64,000 nt of DNA from an uncultured Sphingomonadaceae bacterium. GTDB lineage: Bacteria > Pseudomonadota > Alphaproteobacteria > Sphingomonadales > Sphingomonadaceae. The position numbers and the translations under genes are program-made. Below, piece after piece: positions 56,913-64,000 of the stretch. A model generated the notes under the pieces. That model saw only the letters and a program-made list of their open reading frames with translations. It did no database searches and was not told the DNA's origin. Every line of letters starts with the position of its first letter. The stretch's first letter is position 1. The stretch spans positions 1,985,404 to 2,049,403 of the forward strand of contig CANLQE010000001.1 in the NCBI GenBank assembly GCA_947493215.1. The letters run 5' to 3'.

Positions 56913-58856
56913 TTAGTTACGGCCAAGCAGCTGGTTTCTTACCGCACTCAACGCATCTTCATTCCGCTCAACACCGACATCGGCTTTCATCGCATTGATA
57001 AACTGCTCGGTATACTCATTTCCGAACACTTGTTTAAACTGAGCGTTTGTCGCGTCGAGCAAATCGGTGCGCTTGGACGCATCACCGCGATCAATATTAC
57101 CCAGATTAACAACAAACCAACCCTGATTTTGCGGCGCTTTCAATGTTTTGGCGGTGCCCTCGGCCATGCTGAACATCAATGTAAGCGGAGGCGGGACCTG
57201 ACCCTGCTGGCTCTGTCTGGCGAGTTCAGCGCGCGTGCTCTTGACGGTTTCGATGGGGGGCAAATTTACTTCGGCGTCGGCAACCGCTTTGGATAGGGCT
57301 GTACCAGCACTAACCTGTTTCGCTATTTGATCGGCGATGACCTTGGCCTTTTTCGAGCCTTCATCCAATATATAATCGCGAGCCACTATTTGCTGGATGG
57401 ATTTTAGCGGTGGTGGCGCAGCATCGGCAATCTCGCCGACACCCATAATCGCATATTGCTGACCGGGAATAATCTCGACAACCTGCGGATCGGAATCTTC
57501 CTCCAACGAAAAGGCGACCGGTAATATTTGCTGCATTTCCGGTATGGGGCGATAAGTTGGATCTTCTGGATTTTGTCCATTGGCAAGCAGCATCGGCGTC
57601 GATTCAATCTTTAACTCTTCTGATTTTGCAACGTCTACCAAGGAAGAACCGGCCGCAAATTCATCTTCCATTTTGACGGTTAATTCAGCCAATGCTTCGT
57701 CGATTTTATCGCGGCTCAGTTCGGCGATAATTTGTGCGCGAACTTGCTCCAGGCTTTGCGCGGGGACTTTGCGGACGTCTTTGATCTCGGCGAGATGCCA
57801 CCCCAAGGCGCTTTGCGCTGGCGCAGATATGCCGCCTGATGGCGTGCTGAAAATAGCATTGGCGACAGCTTGCGATGCTGTTCCGGCCAAAGCCGTCTTA
57901 CTGACTGAGCCGACCTCGGCAACAGAAAGGCCTACGGAATCAGCCGCTGCCGCAATCGAAACGCCGCCGCTAATTTTGTCAGAAAGCGCCTTTGCAGCTG
58001 CCTCAGTTGGTAGGATAACCTGATCAATATTCCGAGTTTCACTGGCCGCATATTTTGCTTGGTCCAGCTTATACTGGCCCTCTATTTCTTTCTCGGTCGG
58101 TTTGATGGTTTCGTTAAATCGCTCTTTTGAAAATAAGGCATAGCTGATCGACCGGCGTTCCGGAATCGTATAACGGGACCCGTTCTTGCTATAGAAAGCA
58201 GCAATGGCGGCATCGGCAGGCTTTATATTTTGAACAAAAGCGGCCGAAGGCACGATAGCGATCTGACCCTGACGTGCTTCCAACAGCAAAGCTGCATAAG
58301 GGGTAACCAGTGTTTTTGGAACAGACGCTCCAAAACCCGCAACGGGAAGCAACTGATCAGCCAGCAGATTGCGGGTAAAATCATCGCGAAGCTGCTGTTC
58401 GTTGATACCCTGCTGCTGCAATGCCCGGCGGAAATTTTCCTCGCTAAACTGACCGTCAGCTCCCTGAAAAGAAGAGATCGCCGCTATCTCACCGTCAACC
58501 AGACGTTTGCCCGCGGTCATGCCATATTTATTCCCGAAAGCAGCAATTGAAAAGCTATTGACCAGACGATCCAAAATACCATCAAATCCGCCACCCTCGA
58601 CATAGGTTTTTAGATCAAGTCCAGTATTTTCACGCTGTTCTGCGCGAAAAGCATTGTTAATCGACTGGCTGAGTTCCGAAGTCGTCAGTTTGGAATCGCC
58701 GATTTTAGCTGCCGTGCCAGAGCCTGTGACACCACCAAAGGCGCCAGAACCAGTAACGTCGGCAGATGCAAAGGCAACAGCGATCAGCGCGACAAAGCAC
58801 ATGGTAAAGAACAGGCCAATTTTGGACGAGAAGATATTGCGGAAAAATGTGATCAT
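56913..58856 (-). CDS. ppiD: PpiD-like periplasmic peptidylprolyl isomerase (SurA_N/rotamase)
   Basis: Membrane-anchored chaperone for outer-membrane protein folding. 647 residues: a single N-terminal transmembrane helix (12-30), a SurA-type chaperone domain (KIGDSKLTTSELSQSINNAF ... GINEQQLRDDFTRNLL), and a parvulin region at about 260-350 (LGWHLAEIKDVRKVPAQS). It is the gene before trpE in the transcript. Divergent from tpiA over 190 bases. Confidence 0.88.
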   Translation of the reverse strand: MITFFRNIFSSKIGLFFTMCFVALIAVAFASADVTGSGAFGGVTGSGTAAKIGDSKLTTSELSQSINNAFRAEQRENTGLDLKTYVEGGGFDGILDRLVNSFSIAAFGNKYGMTAGKRLVDGEIAAISSFQGADGQFSEENFRRALQQQGINEQQLRDDFTRNLLADQLLPVAGFGASVPKTLVTPYAALLLEARQGQIAIVPSAAFVQNIKPADAAIAAFYSKNGSRYTIPERRSISYALFSKERFNETIKPTEKEIEGQYKLDQAKYAASETRNIDQVILPTEAAAKALSDKISGGVSIAAAADSVGLSVAEVGSVSKTALAGTASQAVANAIFSTPSGGISAPAQSALGWHLAEIKDVRKVPAQSLEQVRAQIIAELSRDKIDEALAELTVKMEDEFAAGSSLVDVAKSEELKIESTPMLLANGQNPEDPTYRPIPEMQQILPVAFSLEEDSDPQVVEIIPGQQYAIMGVGEIADAAPPPLKSIQQIVARDYILDEGSKKAKVIADQIAKQVSAGTALSKAVADAEVNLPPIETVKSTRAELARQSQQGQVPPPLTLMFSMAEGTAKTLKAPQNQGWFVVNLGNIDRGDASKRTDLLDATNAQFKQVFGNEYTEQFINAMKADVGVERNEDALSAVRNQLLGRN

Positions 58857-59047
58857 GAAAATGCTGCAATTCTGTTAGGGCAAATGGATTTCCTGATGCT
58901 TTAGGCGGCTTGCGTTTTTCGTTCAAGCAAAAGGGCGCGGACTAGGTCGAAAGCTTTCGGGTCAAAAATGTTTGGCGTAAACCCGTTTGGCAGACAGTCA
59001 GATATTTGTTAGCGCGGAAGCAATGTTAAATTGGGGATGGAGAGAAT

Positions 59048-59794
59048 ATGGCAAATCGGAAATATATCGTCGGCAATTGGAAAATGAACGGCCTGCAATC
59101 TGAATTGTCGGACATTGCTGGCATAGCCGCAATCGCGGCGGCCAATCCGTCTGTGGATGCTGCGATCTGTCCGCCTGTGACATTAATTGCCTCTGCATCA
59201 TCACAAAATCCAGCTTTTGCGATTGGCGCACAGGATTGTCATTATAATGAAAAAGGCGCGCATACCGGTTGCGTGTCCGCTGCGATGATCAAAGCGGCTG
59301 GGGCCAGTCTCTCTATTTTGGGGCATAGCGAACGTCGTGCGGACCAACATGAAACCGACGCTGAGGTCAAAGCCAAGGCAGAAGCTGTTCATGCTGCCGG
59401 ATTGGGCGCAATCATTTGTGTTGGCGAAACCGAAGAAGAGCGCGATGCTGGTAAAGCGATAGCAGTGGTCTGCAGTCAGTTAGAAGGGGCATTTCCCGAG
59501 GGTGCGGAGGCGGACTGGCTAACTATCGCTTATGAACCCGTTTGGGCCATTGGCACTGGCCGGGTGCCAGAAACATCCGATGTCGAAGAAATGCACGCGG
59601 CTATTCGAAGCGCGCTTGGCGGATTAATGGGCGAGGGCGCAGATGCGGTGCGTATCCTTTACGGCGGGTCGATGAATGGCGGAAATGCTGCTGAACTTTT
59701 GGCGGTACCCAATGTTGATGGCGGGCTTGTTGGTGGTGCCAGCCTGACAGCAGAAAAGTTCGGGCCGATTATCGAAGCGGCTTCCGCAGCTTGA
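59048..59794 (+). CDS. tpiA: Triosephosphate isomerase
   Basis: Interconverts dihydroxyacetone phosphate and glyceraldehyde 3-phosphate. 248 residues; Lys12 (NWKMNG), His93 (LGHSERR), Glu163 (AYEPVWAIGTG) and the phosphate loop YGGSMNGGN complete the active site. The order tpiA-secG-pyrG is conserved in Alphaproteobacteria. The 279 bases to secG hold no further gene; a weak GCAC/GTGC hairpin with TTTT (59830-59846) may end tpiA transcripts. Confidence 0.96.
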   Translation: MANRKYIVGNWKMNGLQSELSDIAGIAAIAAANPSVDAAICPPVTLIASASSQNPAFAIGAQDCHYNEKGAHTGCVSAAMIKAAGASLSILGHSERRADQHETDAEVKAKAEAVHAAGLGAIICVGETEEERDAGKAIAVVCSQLEGAFPEGAEADWLTIAYEPVWAIGTGRVPETSDVEEMHAAIRSALGGLMGEGADAVRILYGGSMNGGNAAELLAVPNVDGGLVGGASLTAEKFGPIIEAASAA

Positions 59795-60073
59795 TAGCAA
59801 AATCTATCTAGGAAACTGCCAAACCAATGGCACGTCATGTGCTTTTGAGGCTTTGTTAAATTGGCTGTTTGATGGTGATTTGGCGCTGCTTTTTTTTTAC
59901 GCAAAAGATTGTCATTGAGGCAATTTCATGAACTGATGCTCAGGGTTGACCGTTTAGCTTGTTAATTTGTCTTCGCGGCAACCGCCGATCGCAGGTGTTT
60001 CACTGCTTGAACTCACACCGTCCAATCGCTATGTGCGCTGCACAAAGATAAACCATTACGTTCGGATCTACAT

Positions 60074-60466
60074 ATGTTTCTATTTCTCACCGTTGTTCAG
60101 GCGATTGTCGCAGCTGCCCTTGTTGGCGTTATTTTGATGCAGCGGTCGGAAGGCGGCGGTCTGGGTGTTGGCGGTAGTCCTTCCGGAATGATGTCTGCGC
60201 GCGGCGCAGCAGATTTATTGACCCGGACAACCACCGTCTTGGCGGTCCTGTTCGTTGCTTTGTCTATTTCGTTAGCTTTTTTAGCGGCGTCTGAGGGGCA
60301 GCCATCGACAATTGATCAGACATTGGAGCGTGACACCAGCATTCCTGTGGCTCCGGCTGCACCGACAGATGCGGTTCCGTTGATCGGTGACGACCCGCTA
60401 GCTGCTGCTGCGGCACAGGCAGGCGAAGAAGCTCCTGCCGATGGTGCGGTTCCCCTCGATCAGTAA
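60074..60466 (+). CDS. secG: Preprotein translocase subunit SecG
   Basis: Accessory subunit of the SecYEG channel. Two membrane helices flank the conserved loop LMQRSEGGGLGVGGSPSGMMSARG; the Ala/Pro/Asp-rich tail (residues 80-130) is longer than in E. coli, common in Alphaproteobacteria. The second helix is followed by a stretch of low complexity. GGAT about 8 bases before the ATG. Confidence 0.9.
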   Translation: MFLFLTVVQAIVAAALVGVILMQRSEGGGLGVGGSPSGMMSARGAADLLTRTTTVLAVLFVALSISLAFLAASEGQPSTIDQTLERDTSIPVAPAAPTDAVPLIGDDPLAAAAAQAGEEAPADGAVPLDQ

Positions 60467-60605
60467 TTCTGGTCAATCAACAGCCTAAGAGTTTGCCGCG
60501 ACCTGCGCGTGAACGTAAAATTTAGTTCCTATTGAAAATAAATTTCGCTTTTTCGGATTCGCACGCTTGCCATTTCGGTCGGACACGCCTTAAGCCTTTC
60601 CTCCC

Positions 60606-62237
60606 ATGGCGCGATATATTTTTATTACCGGCGGTGTGGTCTCCTCACTTGGCAAAGGTCTCATGGCAGCGAGCCTCGGCGCGCTTCTTCAAGCACGCGG
60701 ATATTCGGTGCGAATCCGTAAGTTGGACCCCTATCTGAACGTCGATCCAGGAACGATGTCACCTTACCAGCATGGCGAAGTCTATGTCACCGATGACGGC
60801 GCTGAAACCGATCTCGATCTTGGGCATTATGAACGTTTTACCGGTGTTCCGTCGCTGCAGTCAGACAATGTCACGTCCGGGCGAATCTATCAGTCGATAA
60901 TTACGAAAGAACGGCGCGGCGACTATCTCGGCGCTACTGTACAGGTTATTCCGCACGTTACCGATGCGATTCAGGAATTTGCCGAGGATAAGCTCGACGG
61001 GATCGACTTCGTGCTCTGCGAAATTGGAGGCACTGTAGGCGATATTGAGAGCCTCCCGTTTATCGAAGCGATTCGCCAGCTGCGCAACAAGGTCGGCCGG
61101 GCTAATGCGATTTCGGTGCATGTAACGCTGGTGCCCTATATCGCCGCTGCAGGCGAGCTGAAGACCAAGCCGACGCAGCATAGCGTGCGCGAGCTAACCT
61201 CTTTGGGGATACAGCCAGATATATTGCTTTGCCGATGCGAGCATGAATTGCCGGACGGCGAACGCGCCAAAATAGCGCAATTCTGCAACGTTCGTAAAGA
61301 AGCGGTGATCCCCGCGTTAGACGCGAGCAGCATTTACAATGTGCCGTTGCAATATCATGAAGAGGGCCTAGATCGCGAAGTTTTGAACGCGTTCGGGATT
61401 ATTAACGCACCGGAGCCAGATCTGACTCGTTGGAACGACGTGATGGAGCGGATCGAAAATCCTGAAGGCGAGGTCATTGTAGGCGTAGTCGGAAAATATG
61501 TGGGGCTGCAGGACGCCTATAAGTCACTGCAAGAAGCGCTTTTCCATGGCGGCTTAGCGAATCGGGTCAAAGTGCAAGTACGCTGGCTTGATGCAGAATT
61601 GTTCGAAGATGAAAGTGATCTGGCGGCCAATCTGGAACCATTGCACGCAATTCTAGTGCCGGGCGGCTTTGGTGAGCGTGGCAGTGAAGGCAAGCTGGGC
61701 TCAGTTCGATTCGCTCGCGAGCATGATGTGCCATTTTTCGGGATTTGTCTGGGCATGCAAATGGCTTGTGTGGAAGCGGCGCGTAATCAGGCTGGTATTG
61801 ATGCCGCCTCGACAACCGAGTTCGGCGAAACCGCGGAGCCCATTGTCGGATTAATTACCGAATGGATGACTGAAGAAGGGCTGCAAAAACGGGAATCGGG
61901 TGGTGATCTGGGCGGAACCATGCGGCTAGGCGCTTATGAAGCACGGCTGCAGCAAGGCTCGAGAGTTGCAGAAATCTATGGTTCTGAAGTCATTAGCGAG
62001 CGCCATCGTCATCGCTATGAAGTGAATAAAGGCTATGTCGATAGACTAGAGCAGACCGGTTTGATATTCTCTGGGATGTCACCCGATGGCGAGCTTCCCG
62101 AGATTGTTGAGCGGCCAGATCATAGCTGGTTTGTCGGCGTGCAATATCATCCGGAACTTAAGAGCAAGCCCTTTGATCCGCATCCGCTCTTTGCCTCCTT
62201 TATCGCAGCAGCGGTAAAACAAAGTCGACTTGTCTAA
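60606..62237 (+). CDS. pyrG: CTP synthase
   Basis: UTP plus glutamine and ATP to CTP. 543 residues. The synthetase domain begins [19 protein letters not shown] (P-loop [10 protein letters not shown]), and the C-terminal glutaminase domain has the FGICLGMQ nucleophile elbow and YHPE. No strong ribosome site is seen upstream of the ATG (the sequence is CTCCC). Followed by the Crp-like regulator after 106 bases. Confidence 0.96.
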   Translation: MARYIFITGGVVSSLGKGLMAASLGALLQARGYSVRIRKLDPYLNVDPGTMSPYQHGEVYVTDDGAETDLDLGHYERFTGVPSLQSDNVTSGRIYQSIITKERRGDYLGATVQVIPHVTDAIQEFAEDKLDGIDFVLCEIGGTVGDIESLPFIEAIRQLRNKVGRANAISVHVTLVPYIAAAGELKTKPTQHSVRELTSLGIQPDILLCRCEHELPDGERAKIAQFCNVRKEAVIPALDASSIYNVPLQYHEEGLDREVLNAFGIINAPEPDLTRWNDVMERIENPEGEVIVGVVGKYVGLQDAYKSLQEALFHGGLANRVKVQVRWLDAELFEDESDLAANLEPLHAILVPGGFGERGSEGKLGSVRFAREHDVPFFGICLGMQMACVEAARNQAGIDAASTTEFGETAEPIVGLITEWMTEEGLQKRESGGDLGGTMRLGAYEARLQQGSRVAEIYGSEVISERHRHRYEVNKGYVDRLEQTGLIFSGMSPDGELPEIVERPDHSWFVGVQYHPELKSKPFDPHPLFASFIAAAVKQSRLV

Positions 62238-62260
62238 TTTATCCAATCCTTTTTACACAA

Positions 62261-62276
62261 AGTGACTATTGTCACA
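62261..62276 (+). promoter_or_regulatory. CRP-type operator (GTGA-N6-TCAC) upstream of the Crp/Fnr gene
   Basis: AGTGACTATTGTCACA contains GTGA-N6-TCAC exactly, the core of the E. coli CRP site, and is flanked by A on either side. It lies about 68 bases before the Crp/Fnr-type gene (62344), the right distance for autoregulation. Confidence 0.6.
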
Positions 62277-62290
62277 TTCAAGCATTGGGA

Positions 62291-62315
62291 ATTGGTTATC
62301 AACCAGTTAACCAAT
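62291..62315. promoter_or_regulatory. 25-bp interrupted palindrome before the Crp/Fnr gene
   Basis: ATTGGTTA (62291-62298) and TAACCAAT (62308-62315) form a perfect inverted repeat with a 9-base spacer. The inner part also reads TTAT-N7-TTAAC, one mismatch from a CtrA site. It lies 28 bases before the GTG and downstream of the CRP-type operator, so it could be an operator or overlap the promoter. Confidence 0.4.
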
Positions 62316-62343
62316 GTAAGCGATTTGAAATGGGACAGCATTA

Positions 62344-63030
62344 GTGAAAGCCGAAGAACTCGCGGACATATTAGCAGAGCATAGTTTATTTGCTGATTGT
62401 GATGAGGCCGAACTAGCAGATTTGATATTGCGCGGGCATTTCGTACAATATCAAAAAGGGGATGAATTGATCATGCAGGGCGATCCTGGAAACTCATTAC
62501 TGATACTATTATCGGGCAATGCGCGGACCAGCATGATTGCGAGTAATGGCCATGAAATTGTTCTGGACTATGCCGAACCCGGTCAGGTTATTGGAGAAAT
62601 CGCTTTGCTTGATGGCGGTGAAAGAACCGCCAGTGTAACGGCGATAGAACCGACCAGCGCATTAACCATTACGCGGGTGGCTTTTGAAGAGATTTTGAGA
62701 AACCATAAAAATATGGCATTACGACTCCTTAAAGTCATGGCAAACCGCATTCGGACGGCCAATACCATGATAGAGGGAGATAGGGCGTATACATCGGGGC
62801 CGCGTCTAGCGCGTTACCTGTTAAGATTATCAGTCGTCGGCGCAGAAGAAGGGCGTTTAAAACTGGATTTAAGTCAAAGCGAACTCGGCAACTTTGCCGG
62901 CATGTCGCGCGAACATATTAATCGGCAACTTTCAACCTGGTCAGAAGATGACATTGTTTCGGTTGAAAGTGGGAAAGTACGGATATTGAATCACGCCGTT
63001 CTTTCCAATATTGCCAATGCGGATTCTTGA
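62344..63030 (+). CDS. Crp/Fnr-family transcriptional regulator (228 aa)
   Basis: Residues about 15-125 form a cyclic-nucleotide-binding beta-roll; GEIALLDGGERTASV corresponds to the phosphate-binding cassette (Glu, Arg, Thr in the ERTAS position of the ERSAWV-type). A long dimer helix leads to a helix-turn-helix (LSQSELGNFAGMSREHINRQL). No Cys cluster at the N-terminus, so it is not an oxygen-sensing Fnr. GTG start without a strong ribosome site. A CRP-type site precedes it. Confidence 0.88.
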   Translation: MKAEELADILAEHSLFADCDEAELADLILRGHFVQYQKGDELIMQGDPGNSLLILLSGNARTSMIASNGHEIVLDYAEPGQVIGEIALLDGGERTASVTAIEPTSALTITRVAFEEILRNHKNMALRLLKVMANRIRTANTMIEGDRAYTSGPRLARYLLRLSVVGAEEGRLKLDLSQSELGNFAGMSREHINRQLSTWSEDDIVSVESGKVRILNHAVLSNIANADS

Positions 63031-63091
63031 ACGAAGTTGGCCATTTGCGACCCGGGCTAATTTCGTCAAGAGTGACACCACGCGGGTGTCA

Positions 63092-63129
63092 GGGGCAGTC
63101 GGATCCTCATCTGGCTGCCCCATTTTTTT
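63092..63129 (+). terminator. Rho-independent terminator after the Crp/Fnr gene
   Basis: GGGGCAG (63092-63098) pairs with CTGCCCC (63115-63121); counting wobbles, the stem reaches about 13 pairs. TTTTTTT follows. A smaller hairpin GACACC/GGTGTC (63074-63090) precedes it directly. Confidence 0.88.
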
Positions 63130-63150
63130 GCTCTTTTTAGACTGAGAATC

Positions 63151-63180
63151 AAAAAAGGCAGCCAAAACTCTCTGGCTGCC
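63151..63180 (-). terminator. Rho-independent terminator after the Hsp20 gene
   Basis: On the minus strand GGCAGCC (63180-63174) pairs with GGCTGCC (63163-63157) and is followed by TTTTTT (63156-63151). It lies 25 bases after the Hsp20 stop. Its arm repeats the GGCTGCC of the opposing terminator. Confidence 0.85.
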
Positions 63181-63204
63181 TTCTAAAATTTCTTGAATCA
63201 GGGC

Positions 63205-63684
63205 TTAAGCAGCCTTATCCTTTGATTTCTTAGGTTTATGATCAATTTTGGTGACATTTTCGCCAGCGTTAATTGCGATTTTCTTGGGTTTCATCGCGTC
63301 GGGGATTTCGCGAACCAAATCAATGACGAGCAAGCCATCGCTCAATACCGCATTATCTACGCGGACAAAATCGGCCAATTCAAAGCGGCGTTCAAAATTG
63401 CGGTTGGCAATACCCATGTGCAGGAATTGCTTCCCTTCATTTTCGTCATTCCCTTTGTTACCAGCTACCAGCAACAAATTTTGTTGTGCGGTAATTTCAA
63501 TCTCATTGTCCTTGAAACCCGCCACGGCCAGCGTGATACGATAATGGTCATCGCCGTTGCGTTCGATATTGAAGGGGGGATAGTTTTCCGATTGTTGGGC
63601 CCGGGCATTATTCTCGAGCAGATCGAAAAGTCGGTCAAAACCAACGGTTGAGCGACGATAGGGGGTAAAATCAAAACGGTTCAT
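63205..63684 (-). CDS. Small heat-shock protein (Hsp20/IbpA family)
   Basis: ATP-independent holdase, 159 residues. The start MNRFDFTPYRRSTVGFDRLF and the alpha-crystallin domain (PPFNIERNGDDHYRITLAVAGF ... FERRFELADFVRVDNA, then LLVIDLVREIPDAMKPKKI) match IbpA; the C-terminal I-x-I is replaced by KIAI. I start at ATG 63684, because GAGGA lies 8 bases upstream; a longer in-frame product has no family support. The Lys-rich tail is normal. Confidence 0.95.
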   Translation of the reverse strand: MNRFDFTPYRRSTVGFDRLFDLLENNARAQQSENYPPFNIERNGDDHYRITLAVAGFKDNEIEITAQQNLLLVAGNKGNDENEGKQFLHMGIANRNFERRFELADFVRVDNAVLSDGLLVIDLVREIPDAMKPKKIAINAGENVTKIDHKPKKSKDKAA

Positions 63685-63770
63685 ATCTTTATCCTCATTT
63701 GAGCAATTAAAATTGTGGACCCAAAATGGCGTCCTGTTCTGTGTTGCGAGATCCAAACCGGCATCTCGCC
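63685..63770 (-). promoter_or_regulatory. ROSE-like RNA thermometer in the Hsp20 leader
   Basis: The leader RNA (minus strand) folds into three hairpins: 63769-63746 (GCGAGAT/ATCTCGC), 63734-63717 (GGAC/GTCC) and 63706-63692. The last pairs TTGCTC with GAGGA of the Shine-Dalgarno around loop AAAT, with a G opposite a G inside the short helix. That anti-Shine-Dalgarno word (UUGCU) and the G-G mismatch are the hallmarks of ROSE elements, which melt on heat shock. Fold drawn by eye. Confidence 0.68.
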
Positions 63771-63778
63771 TACCCAAG

Positions 63779-63804
63779 ATATTATCTCGTTTCGTGAATT
63801 CAAG
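63779..63804 (-). promoter_or_regulatory. Possible RpoH-type heat-shock promoter
   Basis: On the minus strand, CTTGAAT (63804-63798) is followed after 13 bases by TAATAT (63784-63779). The -35 and the short spacer fit alphaproteobacterial RpoH promoters; the -10 is only partly matching. Transcription would begin near 63770, just before the first leader hairpin. Confidence 0.4.
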
Positions 63805-63830
63805 AGGCTCTTTATGTTATGGAATCTGCT

Positions 63831-63869
63831 GAAAACAAAAACGCCCGGAGCCATTTCTGACTCCGGGCG
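63831..63869 (-). terminator. Strong terminator of an unseen minus-strand gene
   Basis: CGCCCGGAG (63842-63850) pairs perfectly with CTCCGGGCG (63861-63869); on the minus strand it is followed by TTTTTGTTTTC (63841-63831). The upstream gene must lie beyond 64000, or be a small RNA in 63870-64000. In the remaining window to 64000 I see no supportable gene. Confidence 0.8.
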
Positions 63870-64000
63870 AAAATGGTGACGATAATATCGTCCCCCTGTT
63901 TTCCTGTCTTATTCAACGCCGTTTGTCCCCCAACATCCGACGGAACCAGAAAGGATCCCTGAACCATGACCATTAAGCGGTAATTGATTCTGTCACTATC

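Noticed and set aside
63820-63975. A roughly 50-codon minus-strand frame near the right edge (MVMVQGSFLVPS)
   Set aside because: It runs through the terminator stem at 63842-63869 and lacks a ribosome site and family resemblance.

Overview
The window looks like chromosomal core DNA of a sphingomonad (Alphaproteobacteria, order Sphingomonadales; a Sphingorhabdus/Sphingopyxis-like genus is an inference). Supporting signs are the alphaproteobacterial small families (DUF2842-like, DUF1467-like), a LexA box of the GAAC-N7-GAAC type, 6S RNA beside zapA, CtrA-type sites (TTAA-N7-TTAAC), a decayed sphingomonad-style REP pair and a ROSE-type thermometer on an Hsp20 gene. There is no phage, insertion sequence, integrase or CRISPR array. 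The accessory-looking parts are the first 5 kb and a signalling cluster at 35.6-42.1 kb.

Layout. 1-5.2 kb (minus): an exported-protein operon, two paralogous ~350-residue proteins, a 158-residue one-domain relative and a large DUF11-type surface protein cut by the window edge. 5.6-7.3 kb: tRNA-Asp, then a minus block with a small membrane protein, 5-formyl-THF cyclo-ligase, 6S RNA, zapA and a small coiled-coil protein. 7.5-14.5 kb (plus): carbon-metabolism operon tkt-gap-pgk-GNAT-class I aldolase-O-methyltransferase-thiE. 14.4-16.6 kb: two tiny paralogous ORFs, efp, suhB. 16.7-32.1 kb: the complete complex I operon nuoA-N, with four extra small genes between nuoD and nuoG. It runs on into birA, coaX, RNase J and a DUF1467 protein (to 35.6 kb).

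35.6-42.1 kb: a large membrane-anchored coiled-coil protein (TipN-like in plan), an Hpt-like protein without its phospho-accepting His, a nucleotidyltransferase-like/multi-TM protein, a possible DUF2336 protein and a histidine kinase with Pro in place of the H-box His. 42.2-52.6 kb: gltA and gltX (minus), comEC (plus), then the minus block trpG-ycxB-like-trpD-trpC-moaC-moeA and lexA. 52.7-58.9 kb: a PHA-system protein and a PAS-GGDEF-EAL-PilZ protein (plus), facing ppiD-trpE (minus). 59-63.1 kb (plus): tpiA, secG, pyrG and a Crp/Fnr regulator with a CRP-like operator. 63.2-63.7 kb: an Hsp20 gene under a probable RNA thermometer.

Gene cooperation. Glycolytic, pentose-phosphate and TCA entry enzymes (tkt, gap, pgk, aldolase, tpiA, gltA) feed the NADH that complex I oxidises. 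The trp genes are split: trpE lies apart from trpG-D-C. The best candidates for undescribed biology are the degenerate-phosphorelay cluster at 35.6-42.1 kb, the DUF11-type surface operon with its hairpin before the giant gene, the tiny paralog pair at 14.5-15.0 kb and the small membrane/secreted proteins inside the nuo operon. All assignments come from reading sequence and translations by eye; no database search was run.
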